64,000 nt of DNA from B1 sp034439755 (lineage in GTDB: Bacteria; Bacteroidota; Bacteroidia; UKL13-3): NCBI GenBank assembly GCA_034439755.1, contig JAWXAZ010000121.1:1-64000 (forward strand). The letters run 5' to 3'. A program made the translations under genes and the position numbers. Shown here piece by piece: positions 10,096-22,300 of this stretch. How positions within the stretch are numbered: position 1 is the stretch's first letter; each line of letters begins with the position of its first letter. Below the pieces are notes generated by a model. That model made no database searches. It saw only the letters and a list, made by a program, of their open reading frames with translations, and was not told where the DNA came from.

Positions 10096-10116
10096 TCAGT
10101 TGTAATAGTTGAATGG

Positions 10117-10308
10117 TTATAATACCAATTTAGGATCAACCAGACTACCCAAACTAGCACTCAATTGAGGCACAGCGAGGTTGGAAAAAGCCACAGAAGA
10201 TTCAAGTGTTATGCTGCTTTTAGCGTCGGCCATTCCTTGCTCCCTCTTCCCTATCTGAACCTTTACACGATAGCCATAATGGGTATTGTAAGCCAAATTA
10301 AGCAGCAT
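10117..10308 (-). CDS. Short ORF with one possible membrane segment, doubtful
   Basis: 63 codons from an ATG, with ~40 further open codons upstream that lack a start. One hydrophobic stretch (FLILIGMLLNLAYN, partly before the ATG) is followed by a polar tail. It lies next to the DUF4190-like remnant and may belong to the same decayed locus. I cannot assign a family, and it may not be a gene. Confidence 0.2.
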   Translation of the reverse strand: MLLNLAYNTHYGYRVKVQIGKREQGMADAKSSITLESSVAFSNLAVPQLSASLGSLVDPKLVL

Positions 10309-10521
10309 ACCTATCAGAATTAGAAAACTACCTAAATGCTTTAGACGTTGTATAATTTTTGGTAAATTAAAATCAATTGCTAAGGCAATGAATAGCGAAA
10401 GGCAATTATTAGATGGCAGTTGATTTTTTCTTTCTTAAAACAACTTTGATATAAAGGTTCGCTAAATTTGCGATCAATGCAATCTAAGACCAAATGAGAT
10501 TAATGGAGGGTATTACCAAAC

Positions 10522-10562
10522 AAAAAAACACATAAAATGCTGTATTTCATGTGTTTTTTTGT
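10522..10562 (-). terminator. Terminator after tRNA-Arg
   Basis: On the minus strand, AAAACACAT and ATGTGTTTT arms enclose an A/T-rich loop and end in a run of T. It lies 8 nt downstream of the tRNA-Arg 3' end. Confidence 0.7.
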
Positions 10563-10569
10563 AAAAAAG

Positions 10570-10641
10570 TAGTCTCGACGAGAATCGAACTCATATCAAA
10601 TGTTTAGGAAACATCTATTCTATCCATTGAACTACGAGACC
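10570..10641 (-). tRNA. tRNA-Arg(CCT)
   Basis: A full cloverleaf can be drawn: acceptor GGTCTCG/CGAGACT (first pair G-U), D arm, anticodon stem GATGT/ACATT with loop TTCCTAA (anticodon CCT, reading AGG), and T arm ATGAG-TTCGATT-CTCGT. The discriminator is A and CCA is not encoded. A -7 box, TATATTTG, lies at 10651-10658 on the minus strand, 9 nt before the mature 5' end. Confidence 0.95.
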
Positions 10642-10650
10642 AAGGGGCTG

Positions 10651-10658
10651 CAAATATA
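10651..10658 (-). promoter_or_regulatory. -7 box of tRNA-Arg promoter (TATATTTG)
   Basis: An exact TAnnTTTG match on the minus strand, 9 nt upstream of the mature tRNA 5' end. No well-placed TTG is seen for the -33 element. Confidence 0.55.
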
Positions 10659-10686
10659 ATGGAATTAGGTCCTCAGAAAAAAATGT

Positions 10687-12648
10687 TTACCGAATTATCA
10701 ATTTTTCTTGATGCACAGCACCGAATTCATTTAGCACTTGTAGAAAATAAACACCAGATTTTAATGCACTGAGGTCAATTAATTCGCCCTCTTTTTTAAT
10801 GCCCACAAAACAGGTTTTTCCTTGCTGGTCAAAAATGCTAATATTGGCCCAAGCGCCTCCAAATCCTTTCAAGTATAATTTTCCATCGCTCGGGTTTGGA
10901 TAAGCAACAAACTTAGTAAGCGAGTTCTCCATTCCTAAAGAAGACAATAAACTTGTATCGGCAACCACAGAAGAGTTCTTTAAAATCCAGTTTTCTGGAT
11001 CAAACTTAACCGACAGTATTTTGCCTATAACAGGAACAAAGTAACCATTAGACAAAGCATTTTGCGTGAGATAAATGGTGCTATCGCCACTTAAGCGCGT
11101 AACCACAAAAGGCAATGGTAAATCAAATACATTGCTGCTTTGCTGCGCATTATTTTGTAAAATAGAAACTATAAACTGCCCATCAATTTGGTTCCATTTA
11201 ACCGTATAATTTGGAAAACCTGCACCATAAATCCATTGGTTAAAAAAGTAATCATAATTTTTGCCGCTTAACTCATTTACCAGCAAGCGAAAATCATTGG
11301 TACTCGCAGTTGCATTGGCAAATCTAGTTTGGTAAGTTTTACAAACGTTAAAAAACATACTATCACCCAGTAAATAATGCAAAACCCTAATTGCAGAACC
11401 ACCTTTGTTATAGGTTAAATTGCTAGAAAAAATACGCGTTACATCGGTGGTATCTGTTACGTAAACAGACCCAATGCCCTTTTTTGCACTGGTATGCATG
11501 TCTTTCACCCAAGTACTTGTATACGCCGCCGATTTCAAATACTTGGCCGCCAAATATTCTGTATACGTAGCAAAGCCCTCATTTAACCAAATATCGCTCC
11601 AAGTAGCACAAGTTACATGGTCGCCAAACCATTGATGACCCAACTCATGCGCCACAATATCAAAATCAAAAATGCCCAAACTCGTCATGGTTTGATGCTC
11701 CATACCGCCACTAAAAGGCGCCATTACATGTCCGTATTTCTCTTGGTGAAAAGGGTATAAACCAAACAAATCAGAAAACAATTCCAACTGAGGCAAAGCA
11801 GCGTCAATACTCGCTTTATTATTAGAATAAGCCAAAGGATTTGAGTAAATATAATGCTGTATTAAGATGCTATCTGCATAGTTTTTAGGCTTTGCATAAC
11901 TCAAATATTCTGTATACTGTCCAACCGTTACCATCACCAAATAATAGGCTGTTGGGTAGTGCGATTCCCAATGATAAACATGCTTGTTGTTGCCCACATA
12001 CTCTATGTTTTTCAAAAGGCCATTCGACCCAACCATATTGGCCACATCGGTAGTTACAGAAATAAAAACCGAATCGATTTTATCTTGCAAGGATTGCTTG
12101 CAAGGCCACCACTCATAAGCGCTATAGGGCTGACTTAAACTCCAGGTTATTTGGTTGCCATAAGTAGGAGAGGCTCTGTTGCTAAAACCATTGCCTATGG
12201 CCGCACTAGCACCACTTGGGGGCGTTCCGTGGTAAAATATTTGTGTAGTAAAATCTTTTCCGGTCTGAACCGATTGCGCCAATAAAACATAGGCAATATC
12301 GCCGGTTCGAATAACACTCAACCTTTGGTTATTTGCGCCTAAAACAGAATCGATTGTAAAGTTTGCATGCAACTGAAAAACGAAAGTATCCAAATTTGCT
12401 GCCCTCGATTTAGCCTTAGTAATTACATTGCCAGAAATATAGGTGCTGGTTCTTTCAACGGATAAATTGAGGTGGTGAAAATACACGTCGTACTTTTCCA
12501 TTTGAATCATTTCGGAAGGAGTAGCATTAGCCTTGTTGAGTGCACGGGATTGGGCACTCAGTTTGGTTTTAGCACATTGATGTTGCGCTTGTAATTGGTT
12601 CAGGCCGAAAAAAAACAAGAAAGCCAGAACAGATAAAAATTTTTGCAT
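10687..12648 (-). CDS. M1-family metallo-aminopeptidase with T9SS sorting domain
   Basis: 653 residues, secreted zinc aminopeptidase. The signal peptide is residues 1-22 (ending LNQLQAQ). A beta-rich N-domain is followed by the substrate-binding motif GGMEHQ (~314-319), the zinc motif HELGH (334-338) and the third ligand Glu in NEGFA (~357), with the usual 18-residue spacing. The last ~75 residues (from YPNPSDGKLYLKGF to EKLIIR) are a type A T9SS C-terminal sorting domain, so the enzyme is predicted to cross the outer membrane and stay on the surface or be released. It probably takes part in peptide scavenging. It sits alone between two tRNA genes. Confidence 0.95.
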   Translation of the reverse strand: MQKFLSVLAFLFFFGLNQLQAQHQCAKTKLSAQSRALNKANATPSEMIQMEKYDVYFHHLNLSVERTSTYISGNVITKAKSRAANLDTFVFQLHANFTIDSVLGANNQRLSVIRTGDIAYVLLAQSVQTGKDFTTQIFYHGTPPSGASAAIGNGFSNRASPTYGNQITWSLSQPYSAYEWWPCKQSLQDKIDSVFISVTTDVANMVGSNGLLKNIEYVGNNKHVYHWESHYPTAYYLVMVTVGQYTEYLSYAKPKNYADSILIQHYIYSNPLAYSNNKASIDAALPQLELFSDLFGLYPFHQEKYGHVMAPFSGGMEHQTMTSLGIFDFDIVAHELGHQWFGDHVTCATWSDIWLNEGFATYTEYLAAKYLKSAAYTSTWVKDMHTSAKKGIGSVYVTDTTDVTRIFSSNLTYNKGGSAIRVLHYLLGDSMFFNVCKTYQTRFANATASTNDFRLLVNELSGKNYDYFFNQWIYGAGFPNYTVKWNQIDGQFIVSILQNNAQQSSNVFDLPLPFVVTRLSGDSTIYLTQNALSNGYFVPVIGKILSVKFDPENWILKNSSVVADTSLLSSLGMENSLTKFVAYPNPSDGKLYLKGFGGAWANISIFDQQGKTCFVGIKKEGELIDLSALKSGVYFLQVLNEFGAVHQEKLIIR

Positions 12649-12665
12649 AATTTAGCTTAAAGAGA

Positions 12666-12697
12666 TTGCCGCAAGTTAACAAAAAAACCTACATTTG
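12666..12697 (+). promoter_or_regulatory. tRNA-Ser promoter, TTG-N21-TACATTTG
   Basis: TTG at 12666-12668 and TACATTTG at 12690-12697, 21 nt apart. The mature tRNA begins 9 nt after the -7 box, the same distance as for tRNA-Arg. Confidence 0.7.
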
Positions 12698-12706
12698 CCA
12701 GCCTTT

Positions 12707-12794
<88 letters not shown>

Positions 12795-12803
12795 AAACAA
12801 CTT

Positions 12804-12834
12804 AAGCCTAATTTTGCAAAGCAAAATTGGGCTT
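12804..12834 (+). terminator. Long hairpin after tRNA-Ser
   Basis: AAGCCTAATTTTGC and GCAAAATTGGGCTT pair over 14 bp (one T-G) around an AAA loop, 10 nt after the tRNA. The flank TGTTGTG is only moderately T-rich, so terminator function is likely but not certain. Confidence 0.5.
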
Positions 12835-12955
12835 TGTTGTGCAGAAGCGAGCCAAAACGCAGCGAAGCGAAGTTTTGAGTGAGCAAAGGCGCAACAAAGC
12901 CCGCTGCTTGGAGCGCAGCGGAAAGCAGCAGGCCAAAGTTGCTTTGAAGCCTCCC
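12828..12955. repeat. Cluster of inverted repeats between tRNA-Ser and the 114-bp array
   Basis: GGGCTTTGTTG near 12828 and CAACAAAGCCC ending near 12902 form an 11-bp inverted repeat around ~50 nt rich in GCGAAGC. Next to it GCTGCTT and AAGCAGC pair across 12902-12931. Several related GCGAAGC and AAGTTTTG words recur in the 114-bp units that follow, suggesting a common origin. Long ORFs on both strands here come from the repeats and are not genes. Confidence 0.5.
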
Positions 12956-12975
12956 CCATTGGGATCACGCAGTAA

Positions 12976-13336
12976 TCCCCACACCCCACAAATCCCAAAA
13001 AAAGCAAAACAAGCGAAGCAAAGTTTTGCCCGGGCAAACATCAAAACAAACTCAACCCGAAAATTCACTACCCATAAAAAAGCAAAAATCCCCACTCCCC
13101 ACAAATCCCTAAAAAAAGCAAAACAAGCGAAGCAAAGTTTTGCCCGGGCAAACATCAAAACAAACTCAACCCAAAAATTCACTACCCATAAAAAAGCAAA
13201 AAGCCCCACTCCCCACAAATCCCAAAAAAAAGCAAAACAAGCGAAGCAAAGTTTTGCCCGGGCAAACATCAAAACAAACTCAACCCAAAAATTCGCTACC
13301 CATAAAAAAGCAAAAAGCCCCACTCCCCACAAATCC
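12976..13336. repeat. 114-bp tandem repeat, about three copies
   Basis: The word GCAAAACAAGCGAAGCAAAG recurs at 13004, 13118 and 13232, giving an exact 114-bp period with very few differences. Each unit contains the 14-bp palindrome TTTGCCCGGGCAAA. A truncated unit lies at each end. Because 114 is a multiple of three, both strands show long open frames, which I treat as artefacts. Confidence 0.85.
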
Positions 13337-13375
13337 AAAAAAAAAGGGCCAAATCACAAATGAGCTGGCCCCTTT
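13337..13375 (-). terminator. Terminator of the giant beta-helix gene
   Basis: On the minus strand, AAAGGGGCCA pairs with TGGCCCTTT around a 14-nt loop, followed by a run of nine T. It begins 25 nt after the stop codon at 13400. Confidence 0.75.
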
Positions 13376-13399
13376 CCTTACTACAAACGAACCAAGCAA

Positions 13400-16300
13400 T
13401 TACCTCTTAACCAACTTCAACACATCAATATCATGAAACCGAATAACCTTCAAAAAATAAATGCCAGCAGAAAGTTCATTCATCTCTTGAACACCAATCG
13501 TTGAATTACCTTGCTCCAAATCCTTTGCAAAAGATAACACCATTTTTCCATTCAAATCAAGCACTTCAATTACCGCACTTCCACTTTCATTGTTGTTAAA
13601 GTTCAAAGTTAAACCGCTTTCAAAAGGATTAGGGAAAGCTTCCACAAAACCAGATAATATTTTACTTTCCTGAACCAACCTAATATCAGATAAGGTCTCC
13701 TGCCCGTCTAAATCAACCTGACGAAGGCGATAATATAATTGGCTTGTTTGCGCATCAACAAATGAATTAACATCCTTAAAATTATAAGAAACTGCAGTAT
13801 TGCTATTCCCCTTTCCAGCTACAAAATCAATGGCCGTAAAGATTCTTCCGTCCAAAGAACGTTCAACATAAAAACCGTGGTTGTTTTTCTCCGATGCCGT
13901 TACCCAATTTAACAAAACATCACCCTCATTTGCCCTGGCAGAGAAGCTACTTAAAGTAACAGGCAAAGGATTGTTATTGCCATCAGTACCCGTAAAGATT
14001 CCAAACCCAGTTTGCGCAGCAGTAGTAAACATTGTGCCTAAAACACCATTGGTAGCAGAAGTATTAATAAGATTCCATGAAGTGCTATATTTAGCAATTT
14101 TGGTATTACTTAATCCAGAAACATCTCCCAAAGTTGAAGAGTCGGCCAACAGGGAGATATTGTAAGAATAACCGCTTCCACCAGTTGCCGCAACATCGAA
14201 ATACGCATTATAGCGTGTTTTGCCTGTTAACAAATTTGGTGCATTGCTGCCACTATAATACCTCAAAGCAACAGAACTAGGTAAGGTTCCTGCACTTCCC
14301 CAAGTGATGCTAGCTATTTGCCTACCACCATAAGTATAAGTTGTAGTGCCATTTGCACTTGGCGAGGCACTAGCAGTGGCCAAAGCAGGAATCACGGAAG
14401 GTGTAAATTCCTGAGAACCTAAATCTGTTGCACCAGATGCGATGCTTACAGACCGCAAAGCATTATTGAAGTCGGAATTTAAACCGCTCAAAGGCAATCC
14501 TTTTCCATTGGCATACCAAGAGTTTGCGTCACTGCTAACAATATTGAGATTGCCTACTAAGGTGTCTGTAAAGAATGTGCTAGCAGGCAAATCACTCGCT
14601 AATACATACCAGTTAGAAGGATAAGTACCTGCGTTGCTATACAAAGTATTATAAACACTTACGCTATTTGCGAAAGTTGCAGGACCTTCTGCCAATTTTG
14701 TGGTATCATTTACCACATATAAATTATAGTTAACCACAGCAGGCGTAACGCCTGTTAACGAATTTGACCCTGAAGCATAATTTGCGCCAGTTCCATTGAT
14801 AGTACGTTTGTTATAAAAGATATTGTTAAACGTTACTACGTTTGCTAAACCAGTACGCTGAATGCAATAGCTATTATTTGAACCAGAAGACACGTTTCCA
14901 TTGATCAAAATACTGTTATAGTAGTAGTAATTATTGCCTGACCCAGAAACATCCTGGACACCATAAACACGCGTTTCACCGAGGGTGTTTTGCCCCAAGG
15001 TAACCTGATTATTTCTTACCGTTGAGTTTCCAATTGCTGCATTGTAAATGCCGAAAACTTGATTAGAATTGGCTCCAGTACCTGTGCCATTACCCCATAT
15101 TCTACTAATCCTGTTTCTATTGATTAACAAGTTTGTTGCACTTGTTACCGTAATGCCCGAAACAGTATATGCAGAAGTTGATGAATTGGTGTTTTGAATG
15201 TTATAAATTTGGTTGTTTTCTACCACATGGTTAATTCCACCACTCAACTGAATACCCGTAATTAAGAAAGTAAATGCTGTTCCAGAAGCGTTACCAGATA
15301 TGTCTCTTATGGTATTTCCATTAATGTTTACAGTTCCACCAGAAACCGTAATACCACTTGTTCTATCGCCAGAGGCTCCATAATAAGCAATGTTTCCAAT
15401 GGTATTATTAGAAACCGTTACCGTTCCGCCCGTAATGTTAATGGTTCCATTATCATATCCATTTCTAATGGTATCATAAGGCATTGCACCACCACCAATA
15501 GTATTGTTGGCAATGTTTACCAATCCGCCCGTAACATGAATGGCATTAACAGCTCTAGTTCCACCAGATATATTACTCAAAGTATTATTGGTAATTTGGG
15601 TAGCACTGTTTGAACCAACACTAATGTTCATGCCATAAAATCCAGGTGTAGTGGCTGTGGTTGTCTCAAATGCCGCACCACTTCTGTTTGGAGCAGAACC
15701 ACCTATGCTATTGTTATCAATAACATGTCCGTTTCCGCCCGAAACTTGAAACACATTAAAGATATTTGCCCTAGGTACATTGGTATAAACAGCATTGTTT
15801 AGAATTTTCCAATTATCGCCCAATCCCGCAGCATTTAAGTTAATGGCATTGAATCCAAAATTGACGACCTCATTGTTAGAAATAACATTGGCATCATTTT
15901 CTAACCCTGCAGTACCAGACGAGCTAATACCCGTATTGTGAACATTGCTAGTGGTTACAGAGCCTAAGGTATCTCTAACAATACAAAAAGTAACCACATT
16001 AGAGTCGTTTCCAGTGCCACCAGAAACGTTAGATGTTGAGAACAGAATGGTGCCTACCGAATTGTTTACACTTTCTACATGACAATAAGCAACAGTATCC
16101 TTTTTAGCATCATTTAAGAACGTAATGGCATGTCCAGTTTGCACCCTGTTTCTAATTCTCAAAAACCTTCCTGAACCATTAAACCTGCCATCCATTTTTA
16201 CCCTGTCGGCACCATTTAACCTAATTAGTCCAGCAGCATTGTTACCGGCAATTAAGCGCTCGGTTGTGCCATCAGGAATTATGTTAAACATATAATTTCC

Positions 16301-19300
16301 AGCGCCCGTTTCATTAATTTGGTTCAGACCGTTGGTGCCATCTTCTAATAAATCGCTGGTGATAACCGCATTTACATTACTTGTGATTGAACCATTATTA
16401 ATGGCTTCAAATAAACCGCCCACACCTGTTAAACTTGTGAAAGTTTGACCCACCCCTACGTTAATGGTGCCACCTAAACCAGCTACAATTCTGTAAGAAA
16501 ATAGGGCACTTGGTGCAGATGTAATGGTGTTTACATTGCTTGCCACTACCCCACCAGGAAGGCTTCCTAAATTACTGCTCAAAGAAGAGTCCTGCGCAAC
16601 TAAGAAAAAATAAATTGAATCGCCCAAACTCAAACCACTTAAAGCTGCCTGAGAAATGGTAAAGTTATAATTGCCGTTTTGGGCATTTCCAAAAACCCTC
16701 ATTGCCGAAGACGATGTAAAAGAACCGGCAGCAAACTTTTTGTAATATACTTTTGGATCATTACCACTCGAAATAGGTATTCCTGTTTGATCTGTAATAT
16801 TTGCCAAAAACACACGATCTCCTGTTGAAGAAGTATTGCTAACAGCAATATTTCCTATAATTGGTGCAAACACATCTAATTGAACAAAATTACCTGCATC
16901 TGCTCCCATATCAGAAGGCGAAAAAGAACTGCGATTTTGCCCGTCAAAATCATCTGTAATGGTAGAAATTGCAACCGCACCTCCTTCAATAGGCGTAGCC
17001 TGCGTTGGATGGATATGCAAATCTCCACTTAAAAATGTACCATTGGGGTTAATAAATTGAGGGTTTGCAAAAGTGCTCGCATTATCTGTGCTTAACCAGC
17101 CCGTTTGAAATGCCGTTACATCTGAAACGCCATTATTTAAACTGCCAAAAACAAAACCTGTTCCTGTACCAAAATAATCGTTGTTATTGAGTGTTAACCC
17201 AGTTCCATTTAACAAGAAAACATCATAATGCTTGCCAGAACCGTTTGCATTTGATCGGTTATTTACAAAAATATTGTTGCGCACAATATCTGTTCCAGAG
17301 CCAGATCTTTGGAACGCAAAGGTATTGGCATTAGAGTTTGAAATATTTGAACCACCAATGTAAACGCTATTAAAATAAATGCTCAAGTTTCCACTGTTCT
17401 TTGTAATTCCTCTAAAAACACAAGGTACTTGTATGGCCGAACCAAATGAATCAATACCCAAACGAATCATGTTGTTTTGAATAACACCATTACCCGCCGC
17501 TATATCCATTCCCGAAATAAATGCCGATGGATTCATTGCAGCAATATTGATAGTATGAATGTTGTTTCTTCCAACCAAATTAGTGCCCGCACTTGGCGTT
17601 GAATAAAAAATTCCAACCGCCGTTATGGCACCACTCATGCTTGAACCAATTAAATTGATGTTTGAAATTGAATTGCTTGTAATTATTGCGTTTCCAACGG
17701 TTTGATTAACTGCAATTCCAGCAAGAGTTGAATTTACACCGCCACCTGTTGTATTAGATGCTGTATATAAATTAAATATTCTATTGTTATTAACCGTATA
17801 AGACCCCGCAATTGTTGGCAACAAGGCAACTCCTCTTGTACATGCAGCTTGCGCACCAGTTGCAGCATAGTAGTTTAAAAAATTGCAAATGATGTTGTTA
17901 TAAACATTAAAAACCGGAGTACCTGCATTAGGGTTAATGAAAATTCCAGTAACACGTTGAGCAAATGTAGATGTAGCACTGGTGCTTAATAATTGAATGC
18001 TATTTGGCAATAATGTATCACCAATCATGTTATTAAAGACATTTATATTAGTACCTGTAAAAAGGTTAATTCCAAAAAATTCAGCAGCATTGCTAGTTGC
18101 ATTTCCATATAAATCAAAACCACTGATGATGTTGTTAGCTATATTAAAAGTATTACCAGTGCCACCACCCGTTCTTATTCCCATAGCTCCACCATTTATA
18201 CCATTAGAAGTATAAGTAATAGCCCCGTTTACACTTCTAGAACCAATTAAATTTCCTGTAAGCGTGCCACAATTTACATTTCCGTTTGCCAAATTGATAC
18301 CCAAAAAATTAATTGCGCTTCCGCCTGTACTCGCCACATTAACGTTGCTTATCGTATTTCCCTGAATAGAGGTTGGTGTACCCAAACCTACAGAAATGTC
18401 CATCACATTAAACAAATAACCATTTGTACCAGTAAGGGTATAGCTACCAGTACCAGAGGCATTATTTCCACCAATAAAATTATGATGAATAATAAAACCA
18501 CTTGCCGATGTCAAATTGGCTACGTTAGGTGTAATCCAAAGCACACGGTGCGTTACGGCCAATGTATAGTTTAGCGCATTGCTTTGGTAAAATTTGTTTG
18601 AATTGATTTGCCAGCTACCATTGTTTGCACCCAAATAAACAGCGGCCGTTGCAATACTTGGATGATAGAAATTATAAACTTCACAACTATCAATTATGTT
18701 ATTGTCGTTATTGGTTGCAACCGATGTGGCCGAACCTATGGAAGAAATATTCACAACTGGACTACCTCCAGCATTTTCATGAATATGGCTATAACGAATC
18801 AAGTTATTGTCGTTTCCATTAAACCCAGTTGTTGTTCCAAAACTAACCACACCGGCGCCAAAAACGCCTGTAGCCGTTAAATTATTGGCGCGCAAATCTG
18901 TATATAAAATGCTATTATTCGACGCTTCATTGATAAATCGCATAGCTGGCGCAGTGGTAGTAGCATTGCTAATGATTAGGTTATTTCCTAACATAAAACC
19001 TCCCGTTGCACCCGGTCTTCCGTCAATCTTTAAATAATTTACCCCATTTAAATCAAGCGTAGCAACATTGTTAAAACTTTCAATCCTGGCAAAATTTCCT
19101 ATACTAGGACTAATAGTGACCGTATTAGTAGAAGACGCCCCTGTATAGGAACCTATTGTTATTGGAAACACTTCCCCAGTGGCAGCATTATAAATTGTAT
19201 CGGTTAAAATAAAAGTAACAGGACCAGATACGCCTAAAGAACCCAAGTCGCTCACCGCAGCAGTAACAGTTGAATACGTTTGGGTTGAACCAACCAAATA

Positions 19301-22300
19301 ATTACCATTTAATGGACCTAAAATTTTTCTTGAACCAATTGGATCACCATTAATTGGCGCAGTATTTAATCCACCAATAACTAAGCTATCCACGCGTACA
19401 TCAATAAAGTTGTTAGGCGTTGAAGTTGGTTTGGTATCATACGTTACCCAGAAATAATTTACCCCAGAACTTAATGTGCGCGACCCATTTACATAAAAGG
19501 TTCCATTTGGCGCTGTTATGGTTGAACCAAACTGATTAGAGGCAGAAAATACCGGACTGTTTCCTGTGAAATAAACACGCGCGTTCTGAATATCTGCTAC
19601 ACTGCTGGTACCCGAAGTATTCAGTTTCATGGAAGATAAATTGAGCGCGTTAAAATTGTTTTGTGTGTAAACTCGCAAAGCAACAACCGCTTGGTTTGTG
19701 GAATTGATAGGAACAGCGGCCGATATTTGATCAACATTACTAGAGTCGAGCACCATCGAAATACCCGTAAACTCACCTTCATCTGCACCAATATCAGGTG
19801 CCGAGCCAGTGCCCGTATAACCAACATTTCCCTGACGAATAACATTATCTACATCAAAAGGTACAGTGGCAATTACGCTGGCTCCACTTTCACATAAGGT
19901 TGAAATGCTTGGGTCCAAATGCAAGAAATTAGGGTCTGAACCAATCAAACTTAAAAAACTCGGATTTTGTGTAACCGACGCTTGCTCAAAGGTGCCTAAC
20001 CTTACTTGAAAATCAGCCAAAGTTGAATCGCTTACCGTTCCATTAAAGAAAATTAAACTTAAATTACTTGGCACCCCAGCATAAAACAAGTTCCGGTTTG
20101 AGGTAGTACCATAATTATTAAAAACATTGGCAGACCTTCTTGTTGCAGCTGTTCTGCCACTGCCATTTGGCACCGATGTATTAACAATAATATTGTTACG
20201 TAAATCCAAAGTGGCAGTTGTAGCAGTTACATTGGCTGTATGGAAAATGCCTGCGCTGCTAAAATTTGCACCACTAGAAATGGCAGACAATAAAATGGTG
20301 TTGTGATAAACAGCAATGGTAGTACTTGCCGTGGCCGCTGTTAAGTTTATTCCAATAACGGTAGCAACCGTTCCATTTGAATTAGGTGCAAAAATATTTG
20401 AAATCAAATTGTTGAAAATTTGAGCTGTACCCGCTGTTGTTGACGAAATACTGATAGCCGATACAATGGTGGTTCCAACATTATTTGTGGTTAAATTATA
20501 TACCCTGTTGTTAAATATCCGCGGCACACTCGAGCTCATTAAAATGCCTGTAACGGTTGAAGCGCCTGTTAAATTATAAATATTATTGTAAGATACTGTT
20601 CTAACTCCCGTAGCAGTAAAGGCATATAGTCCATAAACAATTCCAGTTCCTATATGGGTTAAATTATAGATGTTATTATACCTATAATTTTCATTGGTAG
20701 GAGAGGAAATATCATATATTCCATAAAGCGCTCCGGAACCGGTTGTTTTAGCTACATTTAAATTATAAATATTGTTGCTATCGCAAACAATAGTGGTTCC
20801 TGAGAGCTGAATTCCATACATAGTAGAGGTAGTACCAGATCCCGTAATATAAAAATTTCGTATCGTATTGTTTCGTATATTCTGATTGGTGCCACTAGAA
20901 AAATAAATACCAATCGTTGTTCCTCCTATTGTGCCATTTCTGGTAAGACTATCCAATACATTTCCATTGGCATTTACCGTAGTTGAAGCGCCACTGTTAA
21001 AAATTGGATACCACGTTCCAGCCCCTGTAGTAGATGAATTAAAGATCATTCTAGTAAGGGTGTTGTTATTAATATTGGTGGTGGTAGTGCTTGCCGTTAC
21101 TCCAATTACATATTGGGTGGTAAATATCCCTGTTAAAGAAATTGAATCAATAATATTGTTGTTAATATTAAGTGTGCCTATGCCAGCAAACTGACTCAAA
21201 ATTACCGTTGCAGCTCCAGTGGTAGAATTCTTTGAATAACCGTAAATATAGTTGTTGTTTACATTTACTGTGCTTGCTGCAGAATTTACCCAAATAGCGG
21301 TAAACTGCGCTGTAGTGCTTGGCGCACTAGTACAATTCAAAAACTGATTGTTGCTAATGCTTAATACATTTCCATTTGCGCCTGTTTGTGCCATCTCCAT
21401 GTCTACACACCAATTAATAGCCGTTGTATTTGCACCACCAAATATGGTAATGGTGTTGTTGTTTACCGTACAACTTGCGCCTGGTGAATTGGCAAAAAGC
21501 CAAATTCCACGGTTCGACGTAGGGTGATTTGCGCCACCGCCATCATTATTATTTACCGTATTATAAGAAATATTTGAGCCATATTGATTGCTCACAAAAA
21601 CCGCAGCACAAGCATTACCTGCACCTGATCCACCACCAAAATTTTTGATGAAATTTCCTGTGCTCGCTTGATTTCCTCCCACATCGTTGCTTTGATCGGC
21701 CAAGGTATAAGGTGAGGCTACAGAACCGCCTGCCAAGGCAATTCCTATATTACAATTTTGAATGGTATTACCATAAAACTTATTAAATGAACTGGCACCA
21801 GAAACCGCTGTGGGAATAATTGCCGTGCCTACTAAAGTGCGGGTACAATTAATTACCTCAATGGCGGTGGCACCTGCAATATTCGCCCTTGGTCCTGCGC
21901 CATTTGTAATGTTATTCCTATTTAAATTAATTACACAGTTTTTGATGCTTACATAATTTATGCCATCTGTAACACTCCTTTTATATAAACCATATCCTAC
22001 CTCCATGGTGGTAATATTGGTGGTATTGGTGCTTGGGTCAAACAAATCAACACCATCTATGGTTACATAATCTGTTCCCGAAATAGCCCACATTATGTCA
22101 ATTGAATCCGTTGAACTGGCAATTTTACTGCCAACAAAAGCCGTAATTAAAGGGCTTGCTAGGGCTAACCCAGACTTTTGAAAGGTAATGGTATTGGTTG
22201 CAGATACACTTGCATTGAGTACAGAACTTCCCAATAAAATTGGCGCCGTTAAAACCTCTGTATAAAAGTTACCTGCGCCAATATTAAAAGTCACTGCGCC

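Noticed and set aside
12976..13336. CRISPR-like or integron-like array
   Set aside because: Full 114-bp units are repeated without unique spacers, and there is no integrase.
12808..13363. Overlapping ORFs of ~180 codons on both strands
   Set aside because: They are produced by the 114-bp repeat, whose length is a multiple of three; both strands are open, and the translations are low-complexity with no family resemblance.
18608..18880. Plus-strand ORFs within the giant gene
   Set aside because: Chance open frames antisense to a long, compositionally biased beta-helix gene; no start signals or motifs.
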